64,000 nucleotides of DNA from Anolis sagrei (GCF_037176765.1 NC_090025.1:164709822-164773821), one strand, 5' to 3'. Positions 10,938 through 22,946 are shown, numbered from the stretch's first letter. Made by a program: numbers and translations. Notes: generated by a model from the sequence alone, not told the origin.

Positions 10938-12944
10938 TGCCTGGGATAATTAGCCTAATCATTTTCTGCCCCTGGAGCCAGGGCAACTGCCATGTTGTTG
11001 AATGGTAGGACTGCGAACTTATTTGTATCCTATATCCTCTAGTAAGCTGTAGCTCAGGATTGGAGAGCCTTTAATTCTCTAGATGTTTTGTCATGCTGGA
11101 CAGGTCAGACTAGAGTCATTAGTAAAAAAAAATCTAGAGGACTAAAATTTCCTCATCATTATTTTAGATAACAGAAATGTGTGGTGCAATTCACCATGAT
11201 GTTTCCCATCTAGACTCTGCTGAAATGAGTGGAAGAGTCCACAATAGCTATGATTTTAATCTCCCATTTCCTGTGGGAATTATCTATGAGAATTTCAATG
11301 CTTTGTACCCCAAAGTGGTGGCACTTCCCATTCTAAACGTAGTAGGGCAATTACAAAAATGGAAGGATAACTCTGTTCTTTAATATTGAAGGACTGCTTC
11401 TTAATTTGGTAAGTCTTTTGATACTGAAGAGCTGCTCCTCAGTTTGCTTATCTGTTTTTCAGATGCATTTAAGGCAACAATGGGAATCATTCAGTTGTCC
11501 AGATATTGGACTGTAACTCCATCATTTACACCATTAACTAGGCTGGTTAAGATAGCTGTGACTTGTAGTAAAATATATGGAAGCCTACTTGATTCCCACC
11601 AGTAATTCAAAGAATCAGATGCTTGCCTTCCTCATCCTGGTGCCTTCCAGATGTATTGGTCTACAGCCCTATGGCTGAGAGTTGTGGTCCAATGCATCCA
11701 AAGGACATTAGACTGGATAAGCGTAAATGCTTGGAAAAGCCATTATTCTCCAGTAGCCATATTCTGAGTCCAAACAAACAAACAAACAAACTATCCCAAG
11801 CTCTAGGAACATTATTCTATCCAATTAGGCTGAATTCTTGGGTTGCAGTTATGTAGAGTTACTTGGGAGTTAGTCTCATTGTACCCATGGCTTGAAGTAC
11901 AGAGATGCCACCAGCACAGTTTAGTCAGTAATTGCATGATTAGGGCTTTGTTGCTTACGGTCTATATTGTAGATCTGAGTATCAGTCAATTAACGATATG
12001 CAATAGGACTACACAATTTGTCATCACAAAAACCCCAGGTGCGGAAAGTAAATTTTCAAAAGAGGCACAGTGGGATGGTGGAAGGAGGGTAGAAGAATGT
12101 GCTGGCTCTATAACAATTACTTTAGCTCTCTTGAAGTACTAATTAGGCTGTTGCTACCTTGATCTAATTTGTCCTCCCCATTTCAAAATGATCACTTCTT
12201 TCCATGTTACAGGGGCAAATTAAAGCTGAAAGCAACTCCACCAATAGCTTATGGTCCAGTCCTATCTGTAAGCTCCCACTGGGATTGGAATGAGACTGGA
12301 ATTTAAGAAAACAAAAGTCCTGTAATGTTGTATTGAAAACTGGGAGTGATTAAATTGGAGGAACAGAGAATGAAACATAACACAACAAATATACTGGGAC
12401 TCCAAAAGTGTAATTTTGAAAGGGATTGTCCAAACCAAATGTTTGAATGTGTATGTGTATGTACATGTACTTGTGTTGTAGACAGGATAGAGAACTTCAG
12501 CAATACACTGTGCTTTATGGCAAGACATATTGTGTTATGCATGAATGCTGCTGGTTACGTCATTAGATTTTCAACCAGCAACCTGCTGTGCAACATAAAT
12601 GCCCAGAAATGAGCTAAGCAGCTCAGAACTAATAAGAAGAGTTAACTGTGATCTCTGCCTAGACATGGACATTATGATCAATGCCAACTGCATTATTAAT
12701 CCCTCTTTTATCTGCTGAATTCTAAATATTACAGCCCCCTTTCATCCCCAAGCATTTATCTTGTTCTTCTCCAAAGCTGTAATCTGGTGCATTATGTAGC
12801 TGCCAATTAGGTGGTGGGGAGACAGAGAAGGGAGGGAACAGAGAAAGGGTGGTAAACAAACTCCTCATGGTTGGTTCCAACTAGAGTAGACCCATTTGAT
12901 CAATTGTTCAATGCTGGGTCAGATTAAAATAGACATGGAAGAGG
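10938..12944. other. Intergenic sequence, no gene recognised
   Basis: I see no coding frame with known domains and no repeat family I can name, apart from short (CAAA)n and TG-rich runs near 11776 and 12445. The low repeat density compared with the flanks is notable. Confidence 0.5.
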
Positions 12945-13200
12945 GTCATCCCATCTAACCAAGGGTCATTCCATCCAACCTCACTCTGCCATGCAGAGAC
13001 ACATAATCAAAGCACTCCCGAAAGATGGCCATCAGCCTCTGCTTAAAAACCTTCAGAGAAGGAGAGTCAACAACACTCCTAGGCAGCATATTCCACTGCA
13101 GAACAGCTCTTACCATTGAGAAGTTCTTCCTAATCCTTACATGGATTCTCTTTTCCTGGAATTTGAATCCATTTGAGTTAATTCCTAGGTAAATCTCATT
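12945..13200 (-). mobile_element. CR1-clade LINE, 3' ORF2 fragment
   Basis: On the minus strand the translation includes RKNFSMVRAVLQWNMLPRSV and VVDSPSLKVFKQRLMAIFRE, the 'AVQRWNSLPREVVDAPSLEVFK' block seen near the end of CR1-clade ORF2. It is diverged, lacks the ATTCTATG tail and is an old copy. Confidence 0.7.
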
Positions 13201-13536
13201 CATTTTGGTTGATCCAATAATGTTTATGGTGTGCCAAAATATCCAGGAGTTAAAAATTATGGAGTGAGCATTTTGGGAGAAAGAGGACCATCTGGCCTGA
13301 ATTAAGACAGGTTTATCATTTTTAACCAACATCTGCTCATGTGAATATGCCTCCATGTTGCCTGTTCACTTACAGCAACATCATGAATTTCATAGGGTTT
13401 TCTTGAGTAAAGAGGTGGTTTGCCATTTCCTTGCCTCCATAGCAAGTGGTGTTCATTGGTGGTTTGCTATCCAAGTACTAATCAGGGTTCCCCCTGCTTA
13501 TCTTTGAAGATCAAATTGGATTTGATGTCTTTAGAC

Positions 13537-13655
13537 CAGGCCTAGCAAACTTGGGTCCTCCAGGTGTTTTGGACTCCAACTCCTACCATTCCTAACAGCC
13601 TCAGGCCCTTTCCTTTCCTTAAGTGGCTTGGAGGGCCCATGATTACCCAGGCCTG
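13537..13655. mobile_element. hAT-type MITE with perfect 8-bp target duplication
   Basis: A 119-bp element begins CAGGCCTAGCAAACTTGGGT and ends with an imperfect inverted version of this (GGGCCCATGATTACCCAGGCCTG). It is flanked by CTTTAGAC on both sides (13529-13536 and 13656-13663), an exact 8-bp target-site duplication as made by hAT transposases. The interior (CCAGGTGTTTTGGACTCCAA) recurs all over the window, including in the tandem array at 58.6 kb. Confidence 0.8.
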
Positions 13656-14627
13656 CTTTAGACCATTTAAGCATCAGTGTTATGTAGTTACTTGAACACT
13701 GAAAAACTGGGGTTCGAATCCCTTGCTCAGCCATGAAAACCTACAACAAGGTGATCCTGGGCAAGTCACATATTCTCAGCCCTAGAAAACTCAGTGATAG
13801 ATTCATTTTGGGTACCATAAGTAAAAAATTATTTGAAGGCAGACAATAACAACAAATGTGAACACACCTATCGTAAAAGGAAACAGTGACTGAATTATTA
13901 AAGGGCGTAATCTGGTGTCAGGATCCATGACATTACTTTTCATTGAGGAAATGGCAAAGAGTAGCAGCAGCAATATTGTCTTCCAGAAAAACTACCAAGG
14001 TATTGCTCCTCAGTCAGGAAAAATAAAATTTGATAAAACATTGTTTTTAAAATGCTTGAAATAGACTGCTATTGTAAAATGAAAAGTAATGAGATTTTGC
14101 CTCTAGCCAGTGTGCTTGGACACGCACAATCTTATACCAGCTATTTGCTTCAAGAAGGAATAAATTGATATCCTCTTACGCAGTCTGTTGTATAGAGCAT
14201 GTGCGTGAGAGGATCTATGGGCTTGGAATTTAATGTAACAAAGTCATCACAAGAGAAACAGGGAAGGACACTTCTGAACTTTTCATAAAAGCACACAAAG
14301 GTTAACATGCTTAGAACAATGAACAAAACAGCTACATTGGCAGCTTGTAGAGATTGTTTTGTGTTGGCCAGAATGTGTTGATCTGGAGTGGCCCATAAAG
14401 GATGCCAAACTGCTCTATAAAAAGATTGAGGAGGAAAGTGAAAGCCTGGATAGATATTCTTTGGCCAATGGGCAACATTTCATTGCAGTCCTAAAACAGA
14501 GGGTTAAAAAGGAATAGCAGGCTTGTTTGAGGATATCTTTCCTGAGTTTTGCAGGTTTTGTGCTGTGCCTAGAACTGCCTTTGCAATGTTATTCAAGTAA
14601 GAACATGTGGCCATGACAGTCACTGTT

Positions 14628-14638
14628 GTTGTTGTTGC

Positions 14639-14681
<43 letters not shown>

Positions 14682-14735
14682 TATACTCCACTTTACCTCC
14701 CCTGAAGGGGACTCAAAGCATCTTAACATAAAAGC
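14628..14735 (-). repeat. LINE-type 3' tail with (TTA)n, reverse orientation
   Basis: A (GTT)n/(TTA)n run is followed by TTATACTCCACTTTACCTCC and CCTGAAGGGGACTCAAAGC, the reverse complement of the 'GAGTCCCTTC...TATAAATAAA' tail seen elsewhere. It marks the end of an inserted LINE or SINE copy read on the minus strand. Confidence 0.6.
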
Positions 14736-14757
14736 ATCAGCATAACAAATAAAATAT

Positions 14758-14856
14758 AGGTTCTTGTGGGTTTTTTCGGGCTATAGAGCCATGTTCTAGA
14801 GGCATTTCTCCTGACGTTTCGCCTGCATCTATGGCAAGCATCCTCAGAGGTATGAG
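14758..14856. repeat. Fragment of the GTCGAAGGCTTTCATGGC dispersed repeat
   Basis: The piece reads TTCTTGTGGGTTTTTTCGGG ... GGCATTTCTCCTGACGTTTC ... CATCTATGGCAAGCATCCTC, a conserved block of the repeat that also occurs at 18663, 20028, 24366, 37309, 40335 and 49345. It carries no gene. Confidence 0.7.
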
Positions 14857-14889
14857 GTCTGCAAATATGCAAATATGCAAACATCTGTA

Positions 14890-15090
14890 CCCATTAATCT
14901 GTACCCATTACTCTGGTCCGGCCCAATTTTATTGTGTCTTGGTGTATTGTTTTATTACTTGCTGTTTTAATATTGCTTTAACTGTTTTTGATTTGCTTCA
15001 AGTTGTGTATTGCAATGCTATGTTTTGAGGCCTTGGCCTTTGTAAGCCGCATCGAGTCCTTCGGGAGATGCTAGCGGGGTACAAATAAAG

Positions 15091-15128
<38 letters not shown>
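14890..15128 (+). mobile_element. L2-like LINE or SINE 3' end with (ATA)n
   Basis: A 3' UTR-like stretch ends TAAGCCGCATCGAGTCCTTC ... GGGGTACAAATAAAG followed by a long (ATA)n run. This tail is the plus-strand counterpart of the reversed copies elsewhere in the window. Confidence 0.6.
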
Positions 15129-15130
<2 letters not shown>

Positions 15131-15239
15131 CATTAAAACAGGATTAAATATAAACAGTATTTTTTAAAATCCCAATTAAATACCATTAAAACAAATTCAA
15201 AGTTAAAAACCACTGAATCCCCTGAATTGAGCTTTAAAA

Positions 15240-15490
15240 CCTTCATCTTTAAAAGCCTGTCTGAATAAAAAGGTTTTAGCCTGTCATTGGAAAGACAGCG
15301 GGGAGGGGGATATTCTGGCCTCCCTGGGTGTTGTGTGTTCCCTGTAGCCAGCCCCAGTTAGCAACCTGGCTGCAGCTCTTTGGACCAGCTGAAGTTTCCA
15401 ACCTTCAACCCCATGTAGAACGCATTACAGTAATCCAGGTGGGATGTAACTAAGGTATGGACCACCTTGGACAAATCTGGCTGGAAGATG
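15240..15490 (-). mobile_element. L2-like LINE reverse-transcriptase fragment
   Basis: On the minus strand the frame reads LSKVVHTLVTSHLDYCNAFY, matching the 'LVTSRLDYCNALY' block of L2-type reverse transcriptases. It then degrades. The flanking sequence up to 15600 on the same strand may be a continuation. Confidence 0.75.
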
Positions 15491-16084
15491 TTAAGTCCCA
15501 AGAAGTAACTTTTCCTAGCTTTGATTTTCTGATACCCTCTCTTCTCCCAGATTATCCTAATATATAATAATTCACCCCATTTACATTTTGGCATAGGAGA
15601 GGAGTCTACCTTCTACAACATTTCCTCCCTCCCTCCTTGCAACTTCATCCCATTCTTCCTGGTCCTCTATGCTTCCTCAGTAGATCGTGATCGTTTGAGA
15701 ACAAAGACCATAAAAACACATTAGTACACCCTAAGTGTAGCAAAAGGAAATAACTGGATATTTCTTGGAGACCTCTGACAGTGCCAAAAGATCCCAGGGT
15801 AGGCTGCTAGACTAATCTTATGTGATACATTGTCTTCCATCTGTTTTTGTAATCCCTTGATGTTCAAGGTGTCTTGTTGTGAAACAGTAACCAAAAAAGC
15901 TGTGATTTACTTTTGAAACAAAGTGAAAGGGTGCTGATGCTTTGTTTACCAAATGATTAGGAGTCCTGGAAGCATTTATTATAATGTATACAGCTTGAAA
16001 GTGTGGATGCAGGAAATACTCCATGATCACAAATACTGCCCACTTCTAACATTGAATCCTAATGTATTAAGGATTATTTGAAGG

Positions 16085-16520
16085 TCCACATTCTCCTTCA
16101 CAAACCTGTTTTATAATTGTTGTGGCATCAAATTGTTGCCAACTGTGAACCACCTTGAGTCGCCTCTGGGCTGAGAAAGACGGTTTACAAATACGGTAAA
16201 TAAACAAATAAATAAATAAATAAATTTGGGGAGGGCGTTCTCTCTGCCCCACTATAGAAACATCTGGTGGGAACACAGAAGAGGACCTTCTCAGTGGTTG
16301 TTCCCAAGCTCTGAAACTTTCTTCCCAGAGATACAACTTTGGAATCTTCTGTGCTATCCTTATGAAAGCAGGTGAAGATCTCTTTGTTTTGGCAAGCCTT
16401 TGAGGACTGATTACTGGGGGGAATGAGTTTTCAATTCACTGCTTTTCAATAGTTTTGTGTTATTCTTTGATAAACTTTAGTGCATTTTTAGCTATACTCA
16501 ACTGTTGTACGCACTCTTGT
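16085..16520 (+). mobile_element. L2-like LINE 3' regions (two pieces)
   Basis: The first piece ends CCACCTTGAGTCGCCTCTGG ... ACGGTAAATAAACAAATAAA. The second (about 16225-16460), containing GAAGAGGACCTTCTCAGTGG and CTGAAACTTTCTTCCCAGAG, matches the layout of the L2-like copy at 44490-45205 (CAGGGCCTTCTCAGCGGTGG ... GGAACTCCCTCCCCAGAAAT). Both are non-coding remnants. Confidence 0.6.
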
Positions 16521-17813
16521 CCCAAACTGGAAAAAGGATATGATAGCATTAATAACAACTATTATGGGGATGTCTAATACAAATTGGACATTAAAAACTC
16601 ACACCAAGGAGGAAAAAATGACAGGGATTTTGAAGTTATTTATCAACAATGAGATGCTGGAACTGCTAACGAAGTTCTTACACAGGTCGATGATCGATTT
16701 CCAATCTATATTATATGGACATATAAATCCACATGTTGAAATATTATACCAAACCTCACCATTTCATGTCCTTCCTAATCCTATAGAATTTTATCCATGA
16801 AGGATATGAGTGTAGACACACCAGAAATGTACAACACTCCCTGCTATCTGATACAGGAGAATGTATGTATGTATGAATGGAATGAAGTCAAGTTTTAATT
16901 CTGCCCCTTCCAGAAAAATGCACGCAGAACATGATTTCTCATAAGGCATTTGGCCTCCAAGTCCCATCAGCTTCAGGTATAATCAGTGGTAAAGCAGTGT
17001 GGGCACTGTAGGCCAAAACATCTGGGCAGCCCTAAAATTCCCCAGCTTTATCAAAGATGTAATAAGAATTCTATCCTTCTCCCCCTCTAAGTGTTATTAT
17101 ACTATCAACCATGAATACAGAATACAGAAAAACCAGATGATGAGTAGCTCTTCTTTTAGCATTCTGTGCTATGTTTCAATAGTAGTGAATACATGGACCC
17201 TTATTGGGATATTGTAATGAAACAAATGGAACTAATTTTGGACAAGACTCTCAAGTCACACCTGTTTGTTTATTTATTTACTGTATTTGTATACTGCCCT
17301 TCCCAGCCCTCAGGTGACTGTTGCTAGGATTGCTCAAGGCAAATGCATAGAGAAATCAAGCTTTAGGTCTTTTGAGGTCTTTCCTTTGCACATTTTGAAT
17401 GTCTTAATGGAAGCTAGCATGGCATAACATTGGGAGTCTATACTTATGTCACAAACAGGAGCGGTAGCAGAATAAATTGTAGGGCAGCTTCTGTCAATCC
17501 GCTTCCTGGCATTCACAGATTTGAAGTTAACAGGGTTGAAAGTGGTCGTTTTCCTGCATTGCTACTACTTAATTTTGAAATGTTTCACCCTGTATGTCCT
17601 TATCATTTAAATGGCAAAATACAGTGCTAAATTAATTTGGGCATCTCTAACTTCTTCATACATACTTTCTTCTCTTTGTCAAGATATTTTAAATACTAAT
17701 CTAAATATTTTACCTGCTTATCAAACCGCTACTCAAAATCTTACACGCAAACTCATCAATAATAAACAATTCAATCTTAATAGAATAGATCAAATCGATA
17801 GTTTGATCTAGAC
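16521..17813. other. Intergenic sequence, no gene recognised
   Basis: An 86-codon frame at 16540-16800 (+) has no domain I recognise. About 17265-17330 is a reversed LINE-type tail (TTTACTGTATTTGTATACTG). The rest is AT-rich and unassigned. Confidence 0.5.
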
Positions 17814-18604
17814 CAGGTATGGGCAAACCCAGATCCTGGGGTCAGGTGCAGTCCCCTGGGCTCTTTTCTTAGGCCCTCCTCTCTCTCACCATCCTATCCT
17901 TCCTTCTCTCTTCCTCCTTTCCTCCCTTACTTCCTTACCTCCCTCTTTCTCCCTCCCTTCTTCCTTCCTTCCCTTCCACACTTTCATCCTTCCTTCCTTT
18001 CTCTCCCTTTCTTCTTCCTCCCTCCCTCCCCTTTTATCTTTCCTTCCTTCTTTTTCCTTTCCTACCACCGTTTCATCCTTCCTTCCGTCTTCCCTCCCTC
18101 CCTTCCCTCCCTTTTGTCTTTCCTAACTCCTCACAGCCTCCTTCCCTTCCTTCCCTCCTTCCTTCCCTTCTACCTTTTCGTCCTTCCTTCCTTCTCTCTT
18201 CCCTCCCTCCCTTTTGTCTTTCCTTTTGTCTTTCCTTCCTTCTAACCCCCTTTCCCTTCTTTCCCTCCTTCCTTCCCTTCCACCTTTTGTCCTTCCTTCC
18301 TTCCCTCTTCCCTCCCTCCCTTTTGTCTTTCCTTCCTCCTTACCCCCCTCCTTCCCTTCCTTCCCTCCTTCTTTCACCTTCTATCCTTCCCTTCCACCCT
18401 TTCATCCTTCCATCCTTCCCTCTTTCCTCCCTCCTTCCCTCTCTCCCTCTTTCTCCTTCCATCTTTCCCTTCCTCCCTTTCAGCCTCCCTCCCTTCTCTC
18501 TTTTCTTCCTCCTTCCCTTTCCTCTTTCCATCACTGGGCAGCCAGTACTCTTAGCAGGGAGTGCTAGCATGCGGCCCCCAAGTTAGAAAGTTTGCCCATG
18601 CCTG
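17814..18604. mobile_element. hAT element filled with about 650 bp of polypyrimidine (CCTT)n
   Basis: The ends are inverted repeats: CAGGTATGGGCAAACC at the left and GTTTGCCCATGCCTG at the right. They are flanked by ATCTAGAC (17806-17813) and ACCTAGAC (18605-18612), a 7/8 target-site duplication of hAT size. Almost everything between about 17880 and 18530 is C/T only on the plus strand, mostly CCTT and CCCTCC variants. Long open frames in it on both strands (Ser/Pro/Leu-rich or Lys/Glu/Gly-rich) are artefacts of the repeat. Confidence 0.8.
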
Positions 18605-18662
18605 ACCTAGACTGTAGAAATACTTGACTAGCAATAATGGATTATTCTCAACAGAAATAGGG

Positions 18663-19185
18663 ATTGTCGAAGGCTTTCATGGCCGGAATCACTCAGTTCT
18701 TGTGGGTTTTTTCGGGCTATATGGCCACGTTCTAGAGGCATTTCTCCTAACGTTTCGCCTGCATCTATGGCAAGCATTCTCAGAGGTAAGGTCTGCTGGA
18801 TCTGGGAAAAAAGGGGTTTATATATCTGTGGAATGACCAGGGTGAGACAAAGGGCTTTTGTAAGTTGGGCTAGGTATGAATCTTTCAACTGACCACCTTG
18901 ATTAGCATACAATGGTCTGGCTGTGCCTGGAGCAAACTCTTCTTGAAGGGTGATTAGAACTGAGAGAAATAGGGATGTTACTTCTGATATTTTTAGCCCC
19001 CATGAGGTTATCTTTCAAGGCATTTCTAAAACAGAAAAACACATCCCGGTATGTTAGAACATCCTCAGAGGTGCTTGCCATAGATGCAGACGAAACGTCA
19101 GGAAAAATGCCTCTAGAACATGGCCATATAGCCCGAAAAAACCCACAAGAACTGAGTGATTCCAGCCATGAAAGCCTTCGACAAT
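18663..19185. mobile_element. Dispersed retroelement copy with long inverted arms
   Basis: The left arm, about 128 bp, starts ATTGTCGAAGGCTTTCATGG. The right arm is its reverse complement, ending CCATGAAAGCCTTCGACAAT. Between them is about 270 bp of unique-looking sequence, including the TATATATCTGTGGAATGACC segment also seen (inverted) at 37309-37551. Another copy of this family is flanked by an approximately 18-bp duplication, which suggests a retroelement. A Penelope-like or LINE origin is possible; I cannot assign it firmly. Confidence 0.6.
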
Positions 19186-20027
19186 ACAATGTAAACTGTT
19201 AGCCATAGCCATGCTGAGAAAAGAATGAGAAGCAATTTTGGGATATCATTTCTCCTGATACGCACTCATTCAGACTTGGAATTGTTGGGCCAGTTTCATT
19301 ATAACAATGGTATACTCATTTTAGCAGGCTTTACAGAGCAGTATCTCTAGGGACCCATCTTTTTTATTTTTTCCAAAACTATGTGTTTGCTCTATTGTCC
19401 CTCTGTGTCTGTGTTAGAGAAAAACAAGTTGATGTCATCTTGTTTTTTTGTTCTGAGCAAAGCACAAGAAAAATGTGATGCCACCAGAAATATTCAAATA
19501 CTGTATTTTCCTGAGTACTGGACCCTGACATTAACTGAAGTGTTTACCCAACTCAGTCACACAGGTGTAATTGCAGTGGTCTAGAAACAGAATGTAATTG
19601 TTCCTATTTACAAGAAGGAAAAACAAGACCCTAAGAATTAGTGACCTATTAGTTTTTTGGACATTAACTCTCAGGCCTGCACAAGTTGGCAGGGGCCAAA
19701 ATGAAATTGGCAAAACCTCTTGGGCTGCAGATAGGCTTTTTGTGAGAAGGTGTCTTTCCTTCAGAGTGAGCTGCAAAGCAGATTAGTATAAATTTCCCTG
19801 TCTCTTCTCAGTATGGTGACAAGTTGTAGTTCTTTTCTAAGAGAGGGAAAAACCACAGTTCATTTCCCTCAAGAACCCGCAACAACTCCATGGTGAAGCT
19901 ATCTTTCTGCCCTGCAAGAGAGAGGGAGAGTTGGTGGTTTTTCCTACCAGAGGAGGAGGAAACGACAGAGGCAAAGAAAAAGGAAAAGCAGCATACCCAA
20001 GTTTCTCCTTCATAAACCAATGGTATG
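19186..20027. other. Intergenic sequence, no gene recognised
   Basis: No gene or named repeat is evident. Overlapping short frames on both strands around 19530-20020 have no recognisable domain. Confidence 0.5.
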
Positions 20028-20222
20028 GATTGTTGAAGGCTTTAATGGCTGGAATCACTGGGTTGTTGTGAGTTTTCTGAACTGTATGGCAATGTTCCAG
20101 AAGCATTTTCGCCTACAACCTCACAACCTCTGAGGATGCCTATCATAGATGCAGGTGAAACGTCAGTAGAGAATGCTTCTGGAGCATGGCCAGACAGCCT
20201 GGAAAACTCACAACAACCCAAT
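20028..20222. repeat. Foldback copy of the same dispersed repeat
   Basis: The left half (TTGTTGAAGGCTTTAATGGC ... AGAAGCATTTTCGCC) and right half (GATGCAGGTGAAACGTCAG ... AAAACTCACAACAACCCAAT) are inverted versions of one another. Together they form a near-perfect hairpin of about 195 bp with little spacer. Confidence 0.65.
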
Positions 20223-20766
20223 GATATGGAGTTGGCAGTTTTGTTGCCAGATGGGAAGGAGGCAACAGATGCAAAGAGAAAAAAAAGAGTGGCAGAAGCA
20301 AGAACTGTCGCTTTTCTTTACCACCTCCTTCTCCCACTAAAACAGCAAATTTAATGTTAATTTTAACATAACCTGGAACCCAAGATTCCAGCTTCCCTGA
20401 ATAAAGGTCTGACCCCCCCTTAGAATTTCATCCCCATTCCCCTCTACTCCAACCTGAGTCCAACAACCTCCCCACGTCACCTTTTCAACTGGGACCAGTA
20501 CTTCCAGCATCCTGACTGGATCTATCAATGGTGCTCCCTTTGTCAGTTTAGTTTTGTAATTTTGATGCAAACAGAAAGGAAACATGTAGAGTTAAAACAC
20601 TTTGAGGAAAAAATGGTGGGTCCCGATTGCTAACTCTGCTGTAGCACCACATGTGACCTTCCTCTTTGAGACTTATGCTCAGAGCTTATGCAGGCTGCTC
20701 CAAATCATTGTGAGGGTCATATCTGGCCCCTGGACCACATGTTGTGCAGGCTTGCTCTAAGTTATA

Positions 20767-21070
20767 TCTATATAAATAAAAAAGGTAATGTTTGTTTGTG
20801 GATTAACATAACTCAAAAACCACTGGACGAATTGACACCAAATTTGGACACAATACATGCATCAGGCCAACGAATGACCATCACTCATAAAACACCAAAA
20901 AACACAGTGAAAGAGACTTAAAAAGGCAAAAAATAAAAATACAACGTATGTGCAAAACCACATATATATACACAAACACACATATATGCAAATATATACA
21001 CACACATATACACACACAAAGCACATATACACAGACTGGGCCACAGCAACGTGTGGCAGGGGATGGCTAG
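20767..21070 (+). mobile_element. Non-autonomous Helitron
   Basis: The element begins TCTATATAAATAAAAAAGGT and ends GGATGGCTAG. It has the Helitron signature: a 5' TC, a 3' CTAG, insertion between A (20766) and T (21071), and a short GC-rich palindromic stretch (CCACAGCAACGTGTGG) just before the end. The interior includes AACATAACTCAAAAACCACTGGA, which recurs at 35330, and a CACATA-rich stretch. It encodes nothing. Confidence 0.8.
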
Positions 21071-21189
21071 TAATAAATATATGTTAAACATATAGTTGAT
21101 TGGGAATCAACTAACTATGTTTCACCCTGAACAACCTGGCTTATGGAAAGGTTAGCACACTACTGACCATTGTTTGACTCTATTTTTTG

Positions 21190-21545
21190 ACTCAACAAGG
21201 AATTTCTATTTGCTCCTTTGTGCTGGTCAGTGCCCATAATAAAGTTTTGTTGTTGTTGCTACTTGCTCTTACTAAACATTTCTTTGCTGCCTTTGTTGAC
21301 TTAGCAGGAACTTTTGGCTGGATTGATCGAAACCTGTTGTGGCATAAACTGACCAACACTAATATAATTATCTATTGTTTCTAATCAAGGACCACTATTC
21401 TGATACAATTGCTAGAACAAGAGCGGACATTTCTGGCTCATTAAATGATCCCATCCCCATGAATAAGAGAGTAAAGCAAGGATGCCTATTGGCACCATCA
21501 CTCTTTTATGTATATCTGAATGACATAATCATAGCATTGCATGGT
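21190..21545 (+). mobile_element. LINE reverse-transcriptase fragment
   Basis: Translation in broken frames gives AAFVDLAGTFGWIDRNLLWH and then NKRVKQGCLLAPSLFYVYLND. The latter is the 'QGCPLSPLLF' block of non-LTR reverse transcriptases preceded by a 'FVDLSAAFDSIDR'-like catalytic motif in which the family's Asp is lost (TFGWID). It is a short inactive piece. Confidence 0.7.
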
Positions 21546-22517
21546 TGAGAATTTTTTGCTGCCCTTAAAAGCAATCCACCTATTGATATATATCTATTTT
21601 TGCAATTATTTTTTGCTTCTGTTACACAAGATTAACACAAGTGGACTATTGCAACCATGCCCTCTAGTGATCAGGCTGCAGCAATGCTCTTCATTAACAA
21701 TAGACATTTTTGGGGGAGACGAGGAGCTGGTGGATTTGGGTTTGGCAAGAGAGGGGCAAGACCATTATTTCTTCTCCCATTTCACTGCTTGAGCTCTGGG
21801 GGAGCAATCTGGCAGAATGTGGTCAAAATGTGCTAACTGCAATAACATCACCTGGAGGTTTATAAGAACTACAACAGCATACAGTTAGGAATCCAACTTC
21901 CCGCTGGAAAGGAAATTGTTCACTTTCTGACAAACTGGTTAAATGTGTGATTTTGAGAATCATTACATCATTGCAAAGTTAATCACAAAAGTATTTAGAC
22001 TACCTTATTCTTCATCACCAGAAAAGCACACTATTTGGATTTCAATGTTTGGACCCTACTCTACTCAAGTCCAAAGTGGTTTGTTTTAGTTCAGAGAGAG
22101 GCAAGTTGTGGTTTTAGATATGTTGGTATAGTGCAAGCACTACAAATCTTGCACCACTGGTGCATTTTTACAATGTATACACCTAGGCTTTCTGTTTATT
22201 AGTCATAAGCATGTTGATATAATATGTGATGAAGAGGGGGAAAGGACTGGTGAAAAGCCCTAAACCTACAGTCCTAGCCAGCTGAGATCTAGTTCAACCA
22301 CATTTTACTTTGTGATATAAGAAAGGAATATGAGTCACGAGTGTTAAGTCTTTCCTTGTAGCCCTTGCAGGTAAAATATACTTGTTTTTAAAAGAAAGCT
22401 GGGATGCACGAGGTGGCCTAAAGGCAGCACATCCCATCTGATCTTGGGCACTAACAAGGATCAACCTTGGTTAGTACATGCATGAGAGACTACCACATAA
22501 TACCAGTTGCTATAGAG
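21546..22517. other. Intergenic sequence, no gene recognised
   Basis: No gene, RNA or named repeat was identified in this stretch. Confidence 0.5.
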
Positions 22518-22946
22518 CAATGGTTCCCAGCCTGTGGTCCGTAAGAACAAAAACATGGTCTGTGGCCTCACCATTACATCTTTGCCTCAAAACCACGTGG
22601 CAAAAAGTGACTGGTCTCATAAAACCCTCTTAACTATTCATGGGGATGGGATCCTTGCTTTACTCTCTTATTCAAGGCAATGGGGATGTTGGGAGGGGAG
22701 ATTATTACTACCACATCTGCTCTAGATTATTAAATATGGTTTTCTGTGGGCAAACAGATGGCGACTACTGGATGGCATATGTTCTGTATCAGAAACTAGA
22801 GCTGATGTAGTCTATCCAATGCAGTTTTCTGATTCAGCACCCCAAATAACCAAACCAAATCTAAAGTTGACCAAAAACAGATTCGTAAGCCTTTTGGTAC
22901 AATGTTGGAGAGTGGTCCCTGGTCAAAAAAAGGTTGGGAACCACTG
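22518..22946. mobile_element. hAT-type MITE with 8-bp target duplication
   Basis: The 429-bp element begins CAATGGTTCCCAGCCTGTGG and ends GGTTGGGAACCACTG, inverted terminal repeats of hAT type. It is flanked by CTATAGAG (22510-22517) and CTATAAAG (22947-22954), a 7/8 duplication. The copy at 33232-33669 is the same family. Neither encodes transposase. Confidence 0.8.

Noticed and set aside
11177-12142. Short plus-strand frames downstream of the noggin-like gene as extra exons
   Set aside because: Noggin genes are single-exon, the frame ends properly at CKCSC, and none of these peptides resembles a secreted factor.
17886-18586. Long Ser/Pro/Leu- and Lys/Glu/Gly-rich frames
   Set aside because: Same cause: a polypyrimidine microsatellite inside a hAT element.
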